DNA of 64,000 nt, from NCBI RefSeq assembly GCF_019649055.1, contig NW_026570244.1, positions 682,001-746,000 on the forward strand, read 5' to 3'. Each line of letters begins with the position of its first letter. The stretch's first letter is position 1. This document shows positions 61,160 to 64,000 of the stretch, piece after piece. This DNA is from Paramacrobiotus metropolitanus (Eukaryota; Tardigrada; Eutardigrada; Parachela; Macrobiotidae). The notes beneath the pieces are model-generated. The model was not told the origin of the DNA, searched no databases, and was given only the letters and a program-made list of their open reading frames with translations. The position numbers and the translations under genes are program-made.

Positions 61160-61720
61160 ATGTGGCTATGGTTGACTGCCGGGGGATGTCGGCGGTGGCC
61201 GTCCGTCCACGTATGCACCGTTGCAAATGCGCGCATCCACATCCCTCCCTCCCTCGCCGGCATCCCGGGCTTCAACGGGATGGTTAGCCGCCGACGAAGC
61301 CGGCCAGCGGCAGTACTTCGCCGGCAGTGTTGCCGTATTTGACCTCCCCGTACCGTGTGGACATGCTGGTGAGCGCAACCATGTGCTGAACATGCTTAGA
61401 ATAATCTGAACAAGAGATGATATTTGGGACAGATCATGGACACACAGGCACGACATTTGCGGGTCTCGTCAGCAAGTACAGCCGCGCTGTGGTCAGCGCC
61501 AACTAGAGCTTCCACTCCCACATGCAACCTTCAGACGGATATCAGCGGCAACTGGCCGGCAAGCGGGACTTGCTGCAGCGCCTCAACGCCATCACCGGCT
61601 AACACCTCGTCATCAACAACGCATCCCTAGCCGCAAGCCGAGCGCCGTACGCCGCCGTGTTCGTCATGATCACTCTGGTTTTGACCCGCTATTAACCTCT
61701 TTTTTTACTCTCGTGCTGTT
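61160..61720 (+). pseudogene. Possible decayed coding block, family unknown
   Basis: GC-rich coding-like DNA stands out from AT-rich surroundings. Protein-like runs occur in different frames with stops between them: GIPGFNGMV, GQRQYFAGSVAVF, YLTSPYRVDMLVSATM, then GTTFAGLVSKYSRAVVSAN, HMQPSDGYQRQLAGKRDLL and finally a hydrophobic VFVMITLVLTRY. This pattern fits a frameshifted relic or exons I could not join. No family is recognised; chance composition cannot be excluded. Confidence 0.2.
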
Positions 61721-62073
61721 CGCGTGAGGCGTTTGACTGCGCTGATTTTATAAATTTAGTCATTTAGTCTTTAACTACTTTGTACGTACTCCACGTTACT
61801 TAATTACTGTTGTCTCTTATGCAGTCATACTTGGTTTCACACTCGTTCGGCAGAAGTGAAGTAAGAAAATCCCCCTATCTTATTATCTGTGCACGGGATC
61901 GGGTAGTGTGGGTACAGCAGTTACTCAATCGCTTCACCCACAAGTGACCATACTCGTCATTAGGGAAGGGTTGACTGGCGGAATGCCGAACAAATCTTAA
62001 CGCATTCATTAATTTACGTCGCTGATCATAGTTGACCCGTATTACAGGAAACTAATAATTGGAATTTTCAGTC

Positions 62074-62079
62074 TTTATT
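62074..62079 (-). terminator. Poly(A) signal for the 334-aa gene
   Basis: TTTATT on the plus strand is AATAAA on the minus strand, 227 bases after the stop codon. Confidence 0.45.
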
Positions 62080-62305
62080 ACAGGGAAATAACTGGAATTT
62101 TTAATCCACAATAGTTAACCGTTTGACTGACTATGACCGCTGACTACTGCTCAATCTGCAGAATTCAGATCCTTATCGGCACTTAAATTGCAAAGTGTGA
62201 GAATAAAGGAAAAATGACATCAAGTGTCAACAAACAAGTAAAACGGCGTGACTCACGTGTTAGAACCACGTTCTTGACCATTATTACGGCTCTTAAGAGT
62301 TCACA

Positions 62306-63464
62306 TTACGCAAAAATTCCGCACTGGCGTTCGTCGGCTTCGGCTTCCTCGTCGTCTTCGTCATCCTCCATCGAAGACCGACTATCACCATCTTCGCTTC
62401 GAAAATCATCATCATCCTGGTCCATTTGATCATCCGCATTAGCTAGATGTTCTTCATTCCCAAGGTCAGCAAAATTGGTCTCGCTGTGCTTTCTGTCCGG
62501 CAGCGGCAATGGAGCCACTACAAGCTCATCCGTGAAGTCTCCCTTTTTATTGAGTGCATCCCGCTCATGTTGCGGCTTGACTTTCAGTTTATTCAACTCG
62601 CCCATAATATTTTTATGGGCATAGCCAAGCAAATCAGCCAAGGCCGGAGACCGGACGTCCACGTTCCACAAACGACGGGAAAACGTGTATCGCCCATTTT
62701 TCATGATGGGCAGCAGTTTCACTGAATTGGCAGTTGGGCAGAACACTTGATATATTATTCCAACATCTGGCTTCATAATCCAAACGGTCCAGTTAACACC
62801 TGCACCGGAGGAACCCCACAAAAACTTCCACTCATGCAGAATGAGCGCATTCAACAGCTTGCGATCGCAAAATCGCTCTAGCAGCTGTTCACCTGCCTCT
62901 CTGCGTCGACTTTCAACAGCTAAAAACTCTTTGCTGACTTTTGCTGACTTATTGACCCACACGTAGCCGGGCTTGCTTTCGTGGATCCAGACCACGAGTG
63001 AGTCAGCAATCTGCTTTTTACCATTTGGTGCAACATGGATTGCCAGATGCATTCTTCCTATTGGTTCAACAGGCTATTGTCAGAAGGGGAATTAGCTCTT
63101 TGCTGAGTGTTTATTGCTTACCTCTGTTATCAGAATAATGGCTTTCTGGGCCAACCGTCATCCAGTGGTGGGGCTCCGTTTTGTTTCTCTCTCGAGTCAA
63201 AACGGGCAACACACTATTTGCGAACTCCGAAGTTAACAACTGAAGAGTGTTTTCGTCATCAGACAGCCTCAATAAGCATGTTCCGGCGTTGTCCGGCACT
63301 TTCACGGCATAGCCTGGATGAGCCTGGAATAAAAATGTACCAAGTAGAACCGCTTTGCTTGCCCATATTTGTTGTTGTATTGCGGAAAACAGAGACCACT
63401 GTCATGAGCTTACCAGTTTAGGAATATTTCCGACTGGTGCCACACGGTTGCGTACTGTATCCAT
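62306..63464 (-). CDS. Unrecognised 334-aa protein with acidic tail, 3 exons
   Basis: Minus-strand exons are 63464-63414, 63323-63122 and 63057-62306 (stop 62308-62306), with phases 0 and 1; both junctions close. Residues about 18-270 look globular, with tryptophan- and histidine-bearing motifs such as TEPHHWMTVGPESHYSD, SLVVWIHESKPGYVWV, LHEWKFLWGSSGAGVNWTVW and FCPTANSVKLLPIM. Residues about 285-328 are very acidic (Asp/Glu/Ser runs). No signal peptide or membrane helix is seen, so it is probably cytoplasmic or nuclear. Codon use is nearly balanced, unlike the GC3-rich genes around it, so it may be lineage-specific or derived from a mobile element (inference). I recognise no domain. The start codon is the first ATG in frame, and an upstream exon (possible ORF at 63638-63820) is not excluded. 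Confidence 0.6.
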
Positions 63465-64000
63465 TGGACAGTGACTTAATGATAGCAACACCCAAGAAAA
63501 AAATTTTCTTAAACGCAGAAACGACTAACACATATAGAGAGACCACTTGTCAACATCATTCAAAAAATGCCAACATTAATTCCGAGAAGACTGTCAAATG
63601 TGAGAAACAGCACCTCGTACAAAAAAACCTGCGATTCTCAGTTAACACTTAACTGTATCTGCTCCCGAAATGGCGAGACCGAAACTGTTGCCGACCGACC
63701 GACCGACCGAGCTTTATTCCGACCGTAACCGATCGCATGCTCACTGCACTTCCATTCCGGTCGGGCTTCGGCGCCCTTCGACCGGTTCGCCCCTAAGGTG
63801 AAAACGGCGCTCACGGCCATTGGATAAGAATAAAATTTGGGGCGGTACTGTTGAAAACAGTCACAGCAAAACCAGTAGTCCAGTACATGTCACCGTGAAC
63901 GTAACTGAGTTTTCACAAGATAATTTGTTATTGGCCTACGCTGTTCTGTATCTTGTGTACCAATCTTTGGCTCTCATTTAATTATTTACTTATGACTATT
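63465..64000. other. Upstream of the 334-aa gene
   Basis: Contains the CCGA repeat and a 60-aa open frame on the minus strand (63638-63820) that could be an extra 5' exon but lacks a clear matching splice site. Confidence 0.3.
63691..63710. repeat. (CCGA)5 microsatellite
   Basis: Five perfect CCGA units upstream of the minus-strand 334-aa gene. Confidence 0.9.

Larger units (their letters stand above)
60329..62305. other. Intergenic: convergent 3' regions
   Basis: Between the stops of the M13 gene (+) and the 334-aa gene (-). It contains the possible relic at 61160-61720, a TGACCTTT at 60663, and a minus-strand poly(A) signal at 62074-62079. Otherwise AT-rich without visible features. Confidence 0.4.

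Overview
This is an animal nuclear genome segment. Every recognisable gene is broken by GT-AG spliceosomal introns (usually TTGCAG-type acceptors), and the families found are metazoan: an HCN pacemaker channel, a neprilysin-type M13 peptidase, an LRR adhesion protein, a Ly6 three-finger protein, cyclin Y, SRSF1 and a Golgi PAP phosphatase. Exons are strongly GC3-rich; introns and intergenic DNA are much more AT-rich. The HCN cyclic-nucleotide domain looks most like invertebrate HCNs, and a non-vertebrate bilaterian is the safest reading. I cannot name the phylum. I built the gene models by hand; splice phase closes at every junction and each total CDS is a multiple of three.

Layout: 1-267 (+) is the 3' end of a CDK20-like kinase. 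863-7214 (-) is a five-exon gene for an unrecognised 1321-aa single-pass membrane protein. 10050-11931 (+) is SRSF1. 14109-17782 (+) is a chaoptin-like LRR/FN3 surface protein. 20131-21715 (+) is cyclin Y. 22673-25178 (-) is a secreted Ly6-domain protein. 31304-46121 (+) is a 21-exon HCN channel with a 7.4-kb first intron. 48209-49922 (+) is BPNT2/gPAPP. 53797-60328 (+) is a 24-exon neprilysin-like peptidase. 62306-63464 (-) is a three-exon gene for an unrecognised 334-aa acidic-tailed protein. Two coding-like remnants lie at 47144-47325 and about 61160-61720.

Repeat content is notable. A 400-bp inverted-repeat element sits in an HCN intron (42249-42654). A 1.1-kb satellite keeps an exact 8-bp register with a 112-bp (14 x 8) higher-order period (51105-52240). 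Directly beside it is a second foldback element with about 116-bp arms (52263-52617). Several compact perfect hairpins lie in non-coding DNA.

The genes do not form a pathway. They are independent neighbours, though several (HCN, LRR protein, Ly6 protein, neprilysin) would fit neuronal or excitable-cell surfaces. Two short words are strongly over-represented: AAAGGTCA/TGACCTTT (at least 22 copies against about 2 expected, clustered in the HCN gene) and CCGGAAGT/ACTTCCGG (11 against about 2).
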